This document shows, piece after piece, positions 45,049 through 58,220 of a stretch of DNA of 64,000 nt. Source of the DNA: Geosiphon pyriformis. Its lineage: Eukaryota > Glomeromycota > Glomeromycetes > Archaeosporales > Geosiphonaceae. Each line of letters begins with the position of its first letter. The stretch's first letter is position 1. The translations under genes and the position numbers were made by a program. The stretch spans positions 1,064,033 to 1,128,032 of the forward strand of contig JAAOMT010000436.1 in NCBI GenBank assembly GCA_016748015.1, given 5' to 3'. Under the pieces are notes generated by a model, which worked only from the letters and a program-made list of their open reading frames with translations, searched no databases and was not told the DNA's origin.

Positions 45049-48000
45049 CCAGTTTGATTTGGAAGGTTGCTACATGTAATGTTCGGGGCATGAATGTTTC
45101 TGTGAAACAGAAAGATATAATTCATTGGCACAAGGACATAGGCAATTTAGTTTCTATTTTTACTAAAATGAAGTTAAAGGATAGGGTTCGTCCCTGGATC
45201 ATCAACAAGTTTGATGGTGTTTGGGTGTTTACTTCTGGTTTGGATTCTGGATATCTGAGTGCTGGTGTGGCAGTTGTAATGGACTCTTCTTTGGCAAGGC
45301 ATATATGCAAAGTTTCTGAAGTGCCTGGCCGGCTTCTGTCTGTTAAATTACTCTTCAAGAATAAGCTCTCAATGTCAATTCTGGGGCTCTATGCTGGTGC
45401 TTCTTCGGTGGTGCAGTTTTCTCAGGCTGATGAGATTAACTCTCTTATTGCAAGGGCTGTTAATGAATCTTTTTTCATCGTTCTTGGGGATGATTTTAAT
45501 GAGAACAGTTCTCATGAAAGTGCAAGTTTCAAAAAATGCTTTGATTTGGGTCTGGTCAATTCTTTGGTCGGTAGTCCAGCGGTGAAAATACCCACTTGGG
45601 AAAATTCTAGGGGTGTTAAGAAAACAATTGATTACGTGTTTGTCTCCTCGAGTCTTGTCAATGCAATAGTGCATCGTGAAGTTTTGAATGTCAGTGGGCA
45701 TTTTGACATGGACTATCAGACTGTTTCAGTGGATTTGGGTTTGGGCGGGCTCTTGAATATGCGTTTGAATTCTCTCCGCAAGCAAGCGAATAGAGATCAT
45801 TGGAAGTTTGACATCAAAAGTGCCAATGAAGCTAAATGGTTGGAGTTTAAGGATGCTTCAGCTGCTAATGTCTCTATGTTTTTGGATGCTTTTGAGGTTT
45901 TCGGATGTGGACATTATATGGGACATTGTTCGCAAGATTATGGTTCTTTCAGCGGATAGTACATTTAAGAAAAAATGGTTCAAAGGTTTTGATGGCGTAT
46001 TTACCAAGACTTCTTCTAGGTTTCACAAGCTGGAACTGCTGGTTTCTAAGTTGGTCAAGGCTTCGCATTTGGCTTCTAATGATGGTTTTGCTTCTTTGTT
46101 GGAGGTGTGGCACAGACTCGACTCTTCTGGTGTATTGGTAATCAAGTCTCTGTTTCTTTTAGGATCTAATTTTGATCTTATTCATTCTGCACTGGCCAAA
46201 GTAAGGAAATCGTACTGCTCTTTCAAGTTATTGGAATCCAGGTGCACTGAAAAATCCTCGATCAAGCAGGCTATTAGTAAGAAAATGAAGAGTTTTGAGC
46301 TGAACAAGGGTCATACCATTAGGAGTGTTTTGGAGTGTCCTTTTCGCAAAGTGGTTCTGGATCATTTGGTTGTAGAAGATGAGTTGATTTTAGAGCCTGG
46401 TTTGGTTAAGTCTAAGGTGGACAAAATTATGGAGGGATGAACCAAAAGATGTGAAGTGGTGTCTGACTTATCTGGGAATTGGGCTCGTCAATATCAGCCT
46501 CTGAATTACGTGTTCGATGGTGCTTTTTCTAATGTCATGTGTTCGATTAGTTTCGATGAGTTGTCAGCTGTTGTTAAGGATCTTCCTGATAGAAAAGTGG
46601 CTGGTCTTTCTGGTATCTCCAACAAATTATGGAAACATTGTGACAAATTTGTTTTGGATATGCTTTTGGTGCTCTTGAATTTCTGTTTGGTTGGTGAGTT
46701 GGTTCCTGAGCCTTGGAGAGAAGCTTGGGTTTCGATGATTCCTAAACCATATGAATGGGAGGGAGTTTTCACAAACACCCGTCCTATAGCTTTGATTGAA
46801 ACGGCTCACAAGATTCTCTCCAAGATTCTTTTAGATAGGATCTCTCTGGCTTACAGCACTTTTGATGTTCTTTGTGGGGACAATTTTTCGGTTTTGAAAA
46901 GTACAATGACACAATCCCCCATTTTTGCTATCGGTTCTGTGGTTAAGGATGCCTTGGAGAAGAACTGCAAACTTTGGCTGGTTTTGCAGAACATGTGCAA
47001 GACTTATGACTTGGTTGGTTGGGAACATCTTAGGAGAAGTCTGGTCAGGATCAAAATGTGTGACAGGTTTATTAGATTTTTTAGCAGTATTCACAATGGT
47101 CGTGTCAACAGAGTGATAACAGACTTTGGCTTGACTGATGGGTATTGTGTCCATAATAGGCTGGATCAGGGAGAAGTTTTCTTACCTCTTCTCTGGCATA
47201 TTTTTTATGATCCACTTTTGTGTGAGATCAAGAGACAGAATAGTGTGTATGGCTACAGGTTGAATTCTTATTTCATATCAAGAACTGGCTGGGTGGACTC
47301 TCAAGCTGGACTGTCTTCGTTTCTTGCTACCAGCGCTTTTGTTGATGATACTATTTGGGTTGGTAGCAGCCAGACTGCTACACAACGCATTCTTGATGTG
47401 GCTAGCGAGTTTTTCAGGTTTAACAATATTTCTGTAAATAACAACAAAACAGTGGCCATCCTCATCAATTGTCAGGTGCTGGACCCTCATTTAACTATTA
47501 GTGGTGCACCTATTTCTATTGCCAAGAAAGGGGAATCTCATTGTTACCTAGGCATTTTTTTATCTTCTGAAGGTTTCTCAAAGCCCAGCTTAGCTAAGGC
47601 CTAGGCAGATGTGTGGTTTTTTGTAAATCTAGTTTTGAGAAAAGCAGTTTCTAATAAACAGTGTGCGTATTTGGTATCTGCGGTTTTTTTTCCTATCATC
47701 AGCTATAGAACTCAGTTTAGTTTCATTTCTGTGGGCATTTGTAACAAATGGGATGCTCTGGTGTGCAAGATCTTGAAGTCCAAGTCTGGATTGCCCCATA
47801 ATTTCCCCAATGATGCACTGCTCCACCTCTTATTGTATGGTTTGAAGACTTTTGAGCAGATTCAAGCTGAGAGTAAATTGGCGTCCGCTGTTGCTTTTGC
47901 AAACTCTGCTGGTATTTTGGGTCATCTTTTTTCTCATAGGGCTCATGATCTTTAAGTACTTAGCTGGCACCCACGTTACCCTTTGCTGTTTCCATTTCGT

Positions 48001-49721
48001 ATTGGTGTTAATCCCTCAAACAATTTTTTGGCTGGTGTGATTTGTATTTTTTCTGGGTATAATTTGTCTTTAGGAGGTTCTCTGGCTTGTGCTTTTCGTC
48101 GTTGGTGCAGTACTCCTATGTCTTTGGTTCTTGGTAAATTCCGTTTTTTCAAGTGTGTCTCTTTGCTTAGACGTTATGGAATTGCTTTCGTGGAATAGCT
48201 TTATGACTGTAATGATAATGTTTTCAGTTAAGGAACCTTCAAGCATTGGAAGAGGCTAGACCCTCGTGGTCCAGTCCCTTTCTGGTTTGTTTTTTCTGTT
48301 CGCTTTCTTGGTGGTGTTGTATCTTTCTCCTCAAATTCTTCTTTGGTGGATGGTCATGCTGTGTCTGATATTTATCTTTCTCATAATTTTGGTGTGATTC
48401 ATAATGCTTTGCTGACCGTTAATGCTGTCCGCCTTTCTGTGTATATGGATGGATCTTTTTTTGGTCTGGGTACTGTTGACGTGAGAGCAGATGCTGCCAT
48501 TTTTTTTAAGGACATTAACTTGGGTTTAGGTGTTGGAGTGTCTGGTTTGGTTTCTTCTACTCTGATGAAGCTGCAAGCCATAGCTTTGGTCCTTGAGTGT
48601 GTTCTTTTTTCTTGTTTGATTGATTTGTTCTTGGATAGCCAAGCTGCTTTGGATGCATGTAGGTTGGAGTTTTTGCTGGTTTGTCTGGATTTCAGGAACC
48701 GCTGTTGGATCAAGTGTCATCACATTGTGACTGTTATTTGTCAAAAAAATTTGGATGTGAATTGGGTTAAGGTGAAAGGTCACTCAGGTGTCTCTGGCAA
48801 TGAGCGTGCTGATGCACTTGCCAAAAATGCTGCTTTCTCTGCTTAGCACCTACTTCATTTAGTCAGTGAACATTTTCTATGTGCTGGTGGTACAGCGGTT
48901 TCTGGTAATTCTAGACACTTTGTTCGTGATATTTTCCAGTTAGTTCATCGAACTCATTGGGAGGTTGGAGTAGGTTGCGTATTGTGGATGATAGTTTGCA
49001 TGCTGATATCAATTGGTCTAAGTCTTCTATGGTGTGGCACCCCAATTCTTACTTGGCATCAGGTTTTACCAGCATGCGCATGGCAGGCTGTCATACTTAC
49101 TTTATGAAGGCTCTCTATCATCGGCTTCCTGTTGCTGTGCACAAGCGTTTATATGATAGGAGATACTCCAGTGTGGTCTGTCTGTTCTGTGGTGATGTTG
49201 AGATCTTGGATCATGTCTTTTCGTGTCCTCAGGATGCTGTTGGCCATGCTTGTTTGTTGGGCACTCATGTTTCAGCTTGGGAGGCTCTTTCTGGTCTATC
49301 TCGCTCTTCTTTATGTGTCTTACAGGTCTTGGCTTCTTGTGTTTCTGAAGTTGGAGTTGGTGTTGCTCTATATAAGAGCTTTGTTTTTGATGAATGGTTT
49401 CATGAGTCGGTCTTGGTTTTTAAAGATTCTAAGGAGGGTACTAAAAGGATTGTGAGCTTTGTGCGTGAGTTCTGTTTTGCATTTCGGGATGATATTTGGT
49501 TGGTCCATGCCAAACACCAAGCGTTTATGGAAAAGCACGGTTTGATTCCACATAATGGCTTCACTCCTGCTTCTGTGTCTGGTTTGCCTATGGTGTTTTT
49601 GGCTGGTGTGGTTAGATTGCTGGGGGTGGCTGAGGCTTTTGGAGTTGGTTTCGGGTTTCGTAAGTTTTGTCCATTTTTTTCAGGTATTGAAGATTTGGTT
49701 TCTGTACATATAAGTGTATAG
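45045..49721 (+). pseudogene. LINE 1 ORF2: endonuclease, RT, RNase H, zinc finger; broken
   Basis: Endonuclease (45,045 to about 45,750): WKVATCNVRGMN, IFTKMKLK, GDDFNEN and IDYVFVSSS. A frameshift lies in a short T run near 45,896-45,902. Stops follow at 46438 (TGA), 47602 (TAG), 47953, 48196 and 48229. RT: RPIALIETAHKILSKI, QNMCKTYDLVG, LPLLWHIFYDPLL, AFVDDTIWVG. RNase H (48,343-48,846): VYMDGSFFG, LQAIALVLEC, LDSQAALDAC, VKGHSGVSGNERADALAK. After another frameshift comes the terminal finger CLFCGDVEILDHVFSC. It would nick target DNA and prime reverse transcription there; this copy is inactive. Confidence 0.88.
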
Positions 49722-49837
49722 TATAGTCCTGACTGGCCCGAGTGGCTGGTCACGTGTAATAAGTGCATGATTCACACCTAGTTTAGATCATTTGTATAAT
49801 ATATAGTATTAGGTCGTGTTTGGACCTCACTCATTAA

Positions 49838-49863
49838 ATAAAAAATCAAAAAATCAAAAAATC
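49838..49863 (+). repeat. LINE 1 3' tail, (AAAAAATC)n
   Basis: About three 8-bp repeats ending the element, as in LINEs that end in a simple repeat rather than pure poly(A). Confidence 0.75.
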
Positions 49864-50975
49864 CAATACATGATAAAAAAATGGTAATAGTAATATGTTT
49901 TAAAACAATGAATAATTTTAGCATTTATAGGCTAAATATATACTGTCAAATTAAATACAAATCATTTTATATGAATATTTATAATAAATCTTATATCATA
50001 GTTATAATTAGCAAAATAGTCTACTAATAACAATATAGTTTGGTTTTTTTTATGCAGCTAATAATTTTAATTAACAAGTTACTATCAAAAAATATTACCA
50101 GTTATCTAAGCATAAGTGTTTAAATAATATTTAAAACCAAATTGGTTTTCTGTTTTTTTTTGAAAACAGTGTAGATATTTAACATAACTAATAATAAGTG
50201 GTGATAAATATTCAGTTCTATTAATATTAGTTGTAAAGACAAATATTAATCACATTTTTGATTGTTTAATACTATAATATAGTATTGTTACAAAACTTTG
50301 ATTTGGTAATATGGCATAAAATAGTACAGTTTTATCCATGTTAAAAATATTGTATAACTTTTAATCAACAAGAAATGTCATTATATATACTCATTTATTT
50401 TTAATATGTTCAATATTGGCTAATAATATTTATCATAAAAGTAAAGTAAATGCAATCTAACATAGTTTTTAAAACTCTTAAACTAGTTATTGAATAGTTT
50501 TTGGCATTTATTTTCTGGAATATTTAATTAATTATAAAACTTTATGCCAGCAGCTTAAATTACATCTTAAATAAATATTATTTTATACAATTCTGCTTCT
50601 TAAACAAAAATAATAAGTGCTTTATTAAAGTCAAGATTACATATTATATGTATATGCTTATTAGTCAAATTACATATTGTATTTGCTTATAAACAAAAAT
50701 TTGGTTTATTTTTGATCCAAGCTAAAACTAAAGACTATTTTATATATAAAAAATTATTTTTTTTAAAGTGTTTTGCAGTTTTTAATTGGTTTTTATTATT
50801 TGTATAATATTAATTAAGCACTATAAGCTTATTATAAAGTATAATATTTTTATAACTTTGTAGAATACAAGCTAAAAAGATAGTATGCTTTTGCTATTAA
50901 ATATAATAGAATCAAAAGACAAAAAAAAAGTACAATTAAAACTTTGATTAGATAGAACTGATCCAAAAATCTGAT
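49864..50975. other. AT-rich DNA, no gene seen
   Basis: Low-complexity DNA with scattered short T and A runs. No protein or RNA gene recognised. Confidence 0.5.
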
Positions 50976-51690
50976 TTAATTACTTATATAATTGATATTA
51001 ATTTAAAACTTTAAACAATTTGAAATTTTAATTTAATTATTTATATAATCAATAATAATTTAAATCTTGAAACAATTCAAAACTCTGACTTAATTACTTA
51101 TATAATTAATAATAATTTAGAGCTTGAAACAATTTAAAACTTCAATTTAATTACTTATAAAATTAATAATAATTTAGAACTTGGAACAATTCAAAACTCT
51201 AATTTAATTATTTATATAATTAATAATAATTTAAAACTTAAAACAATTTGAAATTTTAATTTGATTATTTACAAAATTAGTAATAAGTTAAAATTTGAGA
51301 CAATTCAAAACTCTAACTTGATTACTCATATAATTGATAATAATTTAGAACTTGGGATAATTTAAAACTCTGACTTGATTATTTACAAGATCAATAATAA
51401 TTTAAAACTTAAAACAATTCAAAACTTCAACTTAATTATTCATAAAATTAATGATAATTTAGAACTTAGAACAATTCAAAACTTCAATTTGATTACTCAT
51501 ATAATTAATAATAATTTAAAACTTAGAACAATTTAAAACTATAACTTAATTACTCACAAAATTAGTAATAATTTAAAACTTAAGACAATTCAAAATTCTG
51601 ACTTGATTATTTACACAATTAATAATAATTTAAAACTTGAGACAATTTGAAACTTTAACTTAATTACTTACATAATTAATAATTATTCTG
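50976..51690. repeat. 57-bp x 12 minisatellite array
   Basis: Twelve complete units of exactly 57 bp (50976-51659) plus a partial unit. Each begins TTRATTAYT and contains ATAATTTARARCTT and ACAATTYRAAA. Units differ by substitutions, mostly A/G and C/T, with no length change. Confidence 0.92.
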
Positions 51691-52143
51691 TTAAATAAGT
51701 AATGTTATATTATCATATAGCATTTTTAATCATAAAAATATTGATTTGTTTTACTGCAATTTTACTAGAATTAGCAGAATTTAAACTAAATTTAGTATCT
51801 GAAATAATTTATACTAATAGTAAAAAGTTATAAGTTATTAGATATTACAGATATAAGTTATAAACATAAAAATTTTTTAATTACTAAATTAGTAGATTCA
51901 AAATGCTATAACTTATTACAGATTATGAGTTATCTTAATATGAGTTATTTTAGGTTTGATTGTAGTAATTTTTGATTTTTTTTAATATTTATTAAAACTA
52001 ATTATGTTATTTTAACTAAAAATAAAAATATAGCTTGTATTATTTTTTTATTTTGTAATATAATAATAATTTTTTATATATTTAACATTAAAAAAATTTG
52101 TTTTGAATATTTTAAATTAAATTTTGTATATATTTTATTAAGG
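51691..52143. other. AT-rich DNA, no gene seen
   Basis: Low-complexity sequence between the minisatellite and the TTTGGTTTGA module. Nothing recognised. Confidence 0.4.
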
Positions 52144-52345
52144 TTCTGATGTTCAGTTTGGTTTGATTTGGTTTGAGTTCAATTGAATTATTAAATTAAA
52201 CTAAACTTAAACAAAAGATTTGGCAAAATTTTAAATTCAAATTCAAACCAGACTTAAAATTACCAAACTTAAATCAAACTCAAACACATATAACAAGTCT
52301 GATTTAAGTTTAATTCGAAGTTCATAAACATGTTCAAGTTTAATT
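52144..52345. repeat. TTTGGTTTGA-rich repeat module, solitary copy
   Basis: About 200 bp alternating GTTTGATTTGGTTTGA-type and complementary AAACTTAAACAAA-type tracts. The same module forms the inner ends of both arms of the inverted repeat at 59.29-59.49 and 60.25-60.44 kb. Confidence 0.6.
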
Positions 52346-52619
52346 ATTAAAAACATTATATTATACTATATTATTATTTAATTTTTTTTTCAATAGTTCT
52401 TAAAAACACTGTACTATTCCTATAGTTTTAGGCACTAAGTAAAATTTCATATTTGTAATCATATTCTCACTTGCAAAAAAGACATATTTAAAAGCAACAA
52501 ATAATTCTTGGATTGTTAAATAATTATGAGCCATATATGCAAGATAAAAAAATTGTGTTTAATATGCCTAAATATCGAATTATTAATAATAATATGGTTG
52601 AAACCCATACTTTTTATTA
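52346..52619. other. AT-rich spacer
   Basis: No gene or repeat unit recognised. Confidence 0.4.
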
Positions 52620-53738
52620 GTTATTACATGTATTAATCATTGATGTCATATAATTAGCCACTTTATTTTTAGATAGTGATCATTAACTTGATTAATGACC
52701 TGATCATTAACCTGATTATTAATTTAATTATTAATTTGGTCATTAATCACTTTTAATAGCTATATAAATAATAAGTCTCTTAGCTATAGAAAGATATGAT
52801 CAAAGTAACAAAATAAAATTCACTATTAATTACTTTTTTTTATATTGCTTATTTCCTTTTCTTTATTTTCAAGTATCTGAACATCTTGGGATAAAAGATT
52901 ACTTGTTGGCATTCATATATTTTATCTTTTTTTTTTCTTGATTTATATTGTTAGAATTAGCTTAAGAAGTAATTGCTTGTTTTTGTGATTTATTAAATAA
53001 AGAAATAATTAAGAAGCACAACAATATCTGTTATTAATTCTAAAAATTGCCAAGTTGAAGCATAAAATAATAGCAGTAGTGTTATTTTGTTAACAATTAT
53101 AGACTATTCCTCTATTTTCAGATTTTCAAAAAAAATTTATAACTGTAATTTTTATAAGACTGATTATGCACATTGAATCTTTACTCATTCAATTTACTTT
53201 TTTATTGTAATTTTCTCTTTGATTATTTCTATAAAAAAAAATAATAAAATAATAAAAAAATAATAAAAATAATAAAAAGAGAATAATGAAATAAGCCAAG
53301 ACAAAAGAAAGTTAGTATCTCGTTAATAGCTATAATTAAAAGCTATTGTTCTAGGATGGTTAAATATCAGTAATTATCAACATGAATTGTTGATAAATAG
53401 AAAGATGAATTGCAATATTTTAATAACTATTTTATTAATATTTGATGTTTTTACTTTAAGTTATAAAATACTATCATATGAAAGGATAAGTATAGGATTA
53501 AAACTGAAGATTCTAAGCTAAAGATTCTGTTTTTTTCTGCTTTTAATGCTACTGTTATATATACATAAATTTTATTGTACAAGATTCTTTGAATTTCTTA
53601 ATTTTCTAGCCAGAAATTCTAAAATTTCAGGAATCCTGTAATTTTTTGAGAGAAATTCTGGAATTCCACTTTTACTATGTTTTATTTTGATTGGCTAATT
53701 ATGTATTAATATATAATTTTTATATTTTATGAGTAACA
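52620..53738 (-). repeat. C-like solo LTR, decayed; left border uncertain
   Basis: The right part (about 53,220-53,738) follows the C LTR closely: AAATAAGCCAAGAC, TTAGTATCTCGTTAATAGCT, AATTATCAACATGAA, CTACTGTTATATATACATAA and the terminal GAGTAACA. Left of 53,200 the match is weak and the border is a guess. It abuts relic element sequence at 53,739. Confidence 0.6.
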
Positions 53739-56700
53739 ACATTCATAAAAACTCTTCATTAGCACACTTAGGAAGAAACAATATAATCCAAAGAACACTT
53801 GAATATTATTTTTGGCCATACATATACTAAGATATTTGACAATATATAGAATTATGTAATAATTATTAAAGAAAAAGAAGAATTTACCCTATTGAATCTT
53901 TAAATTTAATCAAAGTTGGACAACTTTTTGACAAAATGAAAATCAATTTAGTCAAACTATTACTCATTACAATCCAAGGAAATTATTATATTATAGTTAT
54001 AGTAGATTATCTCACCAAATAGCCTAAAACCAGAGCTATTTAAAAAGCAAACACAAAATTAGTAGCAAATTTCATTTATAAAAACATTATTTGTAAACAT
54101 AAATCCCCAATTAAACTCTTATCTAATCAAAGAACACACTTTGTAAACAATTTAATACAAAGAATTTGTAAATAATTCAAGATCAAAAAACTTTTATTAT
54201 TACTTTCTTATTCTAACAAATAGATTAGTAGAATATTTTAACTGAACATTGTGTAAATTACTAGCCAAAGTTTTAACTAATTTTGAGTAAAAATAGAATA
54301 TCTTTATTTCATTAATGTTATTAGCATATAGAATATTAAAACAAAATACTATAAAACACATACCATTTGATTTTACCTATAGAAAAACAGCAATGCTACT
54401 AATTAATTTTATTGTGAAAACATATTTAGTACAACCAATTAACAAAAAAAACTTTTAAGAGACATTATAATAAAAAGTTTACATTTTTTTTAGTACATTA
54501 AAAGGAAAAAAATAAATAGTAGCAACTTATATTAAATACTTTCAAGCTTAACAAAAAGAACAACATAACAAAAAATTGTTACCAGTTACTAATAAATTTA
54601 AAATTGAAAACAAAGTTTTCTTATACAGAACTAAAACTGAAAAAAATAAAGTGGAAAATTTGAACATAAATAGAACAGACAATTTTATATTCATAAAATT
54701 TTAGATAATAAATCATACAAGTTAAAACTTGATGACAAAATTCTAACCAAAGTTGTACATAAAGATTGATTAAAACATTATTATTTTAGAAACAATTTTG
54801 AACTATTAATTTCACAAATTAGTATATATTTTTTGTTAATTAATCCAAAGATATTCCTTGATATTTAGAACTAATAGTTATTATAAAACAACAACCAAGT
54901 TTGAACATTTAATTTAAAATAATACAGAAACATTAAACAAAAATAGTAAAATAACTACCAAAAAATACAAAACCAAAAATAGATAAAAATCTCTATACCA
55001 AAAATAATTTCTTTTTTATTTTTTTGTTTTACAAAATTTATTTATAATGTTTATTTCCTGAAACATTTAACAAATATTCCAAAAATTAATGTTAGCTTTA
55101 AAAACACTTTCTGACTTATTTATAATAATCAATAGAAATCAAATTAATTATATTCAAAAAAAAACTACAGTCTTAATAGTAAATAATTTTTAGAAATATT
55201 ATTCTTATAAAAAAAACACAAGAAATCATTCTGAAAGTCAATTACCAAAACTTTTAAAACAAGTTTTGAAAAAAAAATTATTGTTCATACCTATTAATAT
55301 TTTTTTAAATGTCACAATACAACAAAAACTTCAAATGTGTTTTAATGAAAGCAGTGAATATATCTCTAATTATTAATATTTTCAAATTAAAAAAACACTG
55401 TACCAATGAAAACTAGAATTTGAAGCAACCAATCTTATTTTTAAAGCTATATAAAAGTGAATACACAATAAATTCAAGACAACAACTAGACCAATAAATG
55501 CTTGCTACAAACCCAGAACAGCTTTTAGACTCCATAACTTATTTAATACATGTAAAAACATTCTACAAAATCCAATATTTTAACCAATAAAGATTTAATA
55601 TATTGGCAAGTTTACAGAACTGAAATTTCAACAATTTTTAAACCAAATTATTTTAATAATCTTGGATTATTATCTCGAAATCACAGATAGTACTTGGATT
55701 TTAATAAAGTTTAGTCTTAAAAAAAATTATGTTATTAGTAGAATTTTAGTCATAAATTAACATAAAATTACTCTTATAATTTCTATTATTAATTAATATA
55801 TATTAATATTGTTTCAATTATTACTTATTACTTAATTAAATTATTAAATATTATTATTTAATTAATAATCCAATTTGTACAATAAAAATTAAGATGATTA
55901 AATAACATAATACTTCAAACTATATAACATTCAAGAATTTGCTGAAATTTGTAGAAATTTGCCAAAATAATAAATAGTTTACTAAAATAGTTAATAATTT
56001 GTCAAAATAACTTGTAGTTCGACAAAATATATCTTTAGTTTATTAAAATTATAATAAAAAAAAAAGTTCAAGTTTATAGACTAATATTACAACAAATTAT
56101 ATAAAAAAAAAACTTCTCTCTTTGAAAAAATATATCTTATTATAGATATCTTAGTTAAAATTTATCATTGTTAGTATAATTCAAAATAAAATATATTTTA
56201 AAAACTAATTTTTTTAGTTATTACATTTAAAATTCTCCAAAACTCAACTAATGTTTTGAAATTAATTAGCTATTAATTTTAGTAATTTGTTAATAACTCC
56301 AGATCTAAATAGAAAACAATTTTTTTAACAAAATTCTATTTCTTTTACATTTTCTTTATTTTTCTCTTTATTTTTCTTTTTTTTTCTTAATATAATTATT
56401 AGGGTAGCTTATAAACAAGATTTTTGTAGAAAAGTTGATTTTTACCACAAAGTAACTATATATTTTTAGTGAGCTTCTAAACAAACAATTCTTGGAAAAG
56501 AATTGACTTTTACTACAAAGTAACTATACATTTTTAGTAAGCTTCCAAACAAGCAATTTTTGAAAAAAAGTTGATGTTTACTACAACATAACTATACAAA
56601 ATAATTGGTATAGAATTGGCTATTTTACTTATAAGCCCAGTAGTTTAAATTATAAAAGATAATTTAAAAATAAATTCAGTTATTGAAAGTTTACAAGCTT

Positions 56701-56774
56701 CTAATAAACAGAAATTAACAACAATTAAACATTAAACAACATTTAAAAAAAGAGACCAAAAATTTTTGGTAATA
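53739..56774 (+). mobile_element. Relic of an A-family Gypsy element, AT-shifted
   Basis: 53,739-54,790 matches the element A integrase and GPF region base for base apart from many changes to A or T and numerous stops. 55,000-55,729 matches its third ORF, and 55,730-56,774 its 3' LTR. Orientation is opposite to A. The 5' half (LTR, gag, protease, dUTPase, RT) is missing, cut where the C-like LTR ends. Confidence 0.85.
55730..56774 (+). repeat. 3' LTR of the A-family relic
   Basis: TGTTATTAG...TTGGTAATA, 1,045 bp, aligned along the whole A LTR. About 70 bp are duplicated in tandem (around 56,419-56,560), absent from A. Confidence 0.8.
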
Positions 56775-56993
56775 TTATCAATTTTTTTTTTCTTATTATT
56801 ATTAAAATTTGTCTCTAATATAGATTGTATAACTGATACTATAATATTATTAAAATTGCTATTTAACAAAAAACTGTTATTTGATATTGGTATAATGTTT
56901 AGTGTGTACTCTATTTCAAAAAGAGTATATATTCTAAAGGTTTATTTATTATATAAAAGTTGGAAAATAAAACTGTTTGAATAAATTAATAAC

Positions 56994-57850
56994 TTACAAT
57001 TCTTTTATTTTATTAATATTGTTATCTAAAAATTCTCTTTTTGTGAAATAATAGAATTTTCTCCTTGGATTCAATGCAGTATAAAATATTACAGTTGTAT
57101 TTGTTTTAGAGTAATATTTAACCAACTTTCCTCTTATTGCCTTAGCTATTATAACAAATAATAGATTTAATATTAAATATATTAAATAAATAACTAAATA
57201 AATACAATTAAAATTATAATGTTTTATTAGATTCATTATTATTAACTGTATCTTTAACATAATTAAAAATGATATTAAAGAAAGAAATAATTAAAGAGAC
57301 AGTATTATTTGAACCAACTAATATTTTAACCATAATATCTTTAAATAATTTAAGAAATTTAGCAATTTTATCAAAAACAGACCATTAATTATATAAAATA
57401 ACATATTGATAAAGATCAATATAAGTACTAGTAAAAGTGTTTAATGCCTATAAATTTACAGTTAGAATTTTTATATTTAAAATATATTGAATCAAAAATA
57501 AATAACTTGTTAATTTAAGAGATAACTCATTCCTAATTATGTTATAAGTAGAATTCTACCAAGTAGAACAATTCAGAATAGATTTATAGTATTTAATTTG
57601 ATATGTATTACAGATATGTTTAAGAAGCTCAAAATATTAAGATAAAATACAAATTGCAGAGTTAAGTTCTCTAATCTTTAATTTATACAAAGTTTACATT
57701 AAAAAAATTTCAGGTAAATATATTTGATTTGGGTTTTTAATAAATACCTTGAAAACATTATTTTTTATTTCATTTAAGGCTGTTTGTACTGCCAAGTTTA
57801 GAATATGATCAAAACATTAAAATTAAAAGTCCTTTAAGTTTCATTGAATG
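56994..57850 (-). pseudogene. hAT-family transposase relic
   Basis: Minus-strand pieces, in family order: CFDHILNLAVQTALNEIKN (about 57,755-57,815), then ILNCSTW-stop-NSTYNIIRNEL (about 57,520-57,585; family motif D-x2-TRWNSTY), then LVKYYSKTNTTVIFYTALNP and RRKFYYFTKREF (56,994-57,260). All are typical of hAT DDE transposases. Stops and AT shift show a dead copy. The C-terminal dimerisation segment is not found. Confidence 0.8.
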
Positions 57851-58038
57851 TTTTTTTTTTAATTTTTTTACTAACTTTTTTATAAAAATATTATTATTTG
57901 CAATATTATTGAGAATAATAACAAAAAGCTGTCAAAAAAAAATTAAGTTATAACTAATATAAAAAGAAAGTAAGTATAATTCTTTTTTAAACTTTTTTCT
58001 TAATCTTTTTGGCTGAAAATTTGGCTTAAAATAATAAT

Positions 58039-58213
58039 AAAAACCATTTAAACTAATATTAAAAAAATGCAGTTTTTAATACTATGAGCACTATAATAAC
58101 TCTGAACTTTAGATAATACTAATGTTAAAAACCAATTTAAGTTAATATTAAAAAAATGTGATTTTTAATAATATGAGCATTATGATAACTTTGAGCTTCA
58201 AATAATACTAATA
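58039..58213. repeat. Tandem duplication of about 88 bp
   Basis: Two adjacent copies, each from AAACCA to AATACTAAT, lie just outside the left arm of the inverted repeat. Confidence 0.75.
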
Positions 58214-58220
58214 TGCTGTA

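Larger units (their letters stand above)
42977..49863 (+). mobile_element. LINE 1, APE-type non-LTR retrotransposon with RNase H
   Basis: About 6.9 kb with two ORFs, a C-terminal zinc finger, a short 3' UTR (49,722-49,837) and an A-rich simple-repeat tail. The ORF2 order endonuclease, RT, RNase H, CCHC resembles I/Tad-group LINEs. A second related copy begins near 61.6 kb. Confidence 0.9.

Noticed and set aside
50976-51690. CRISPR-like regular repeat
   Set aside because: Units are contiguous without spacers, and the setting is a eukaryotic nuclear genome.
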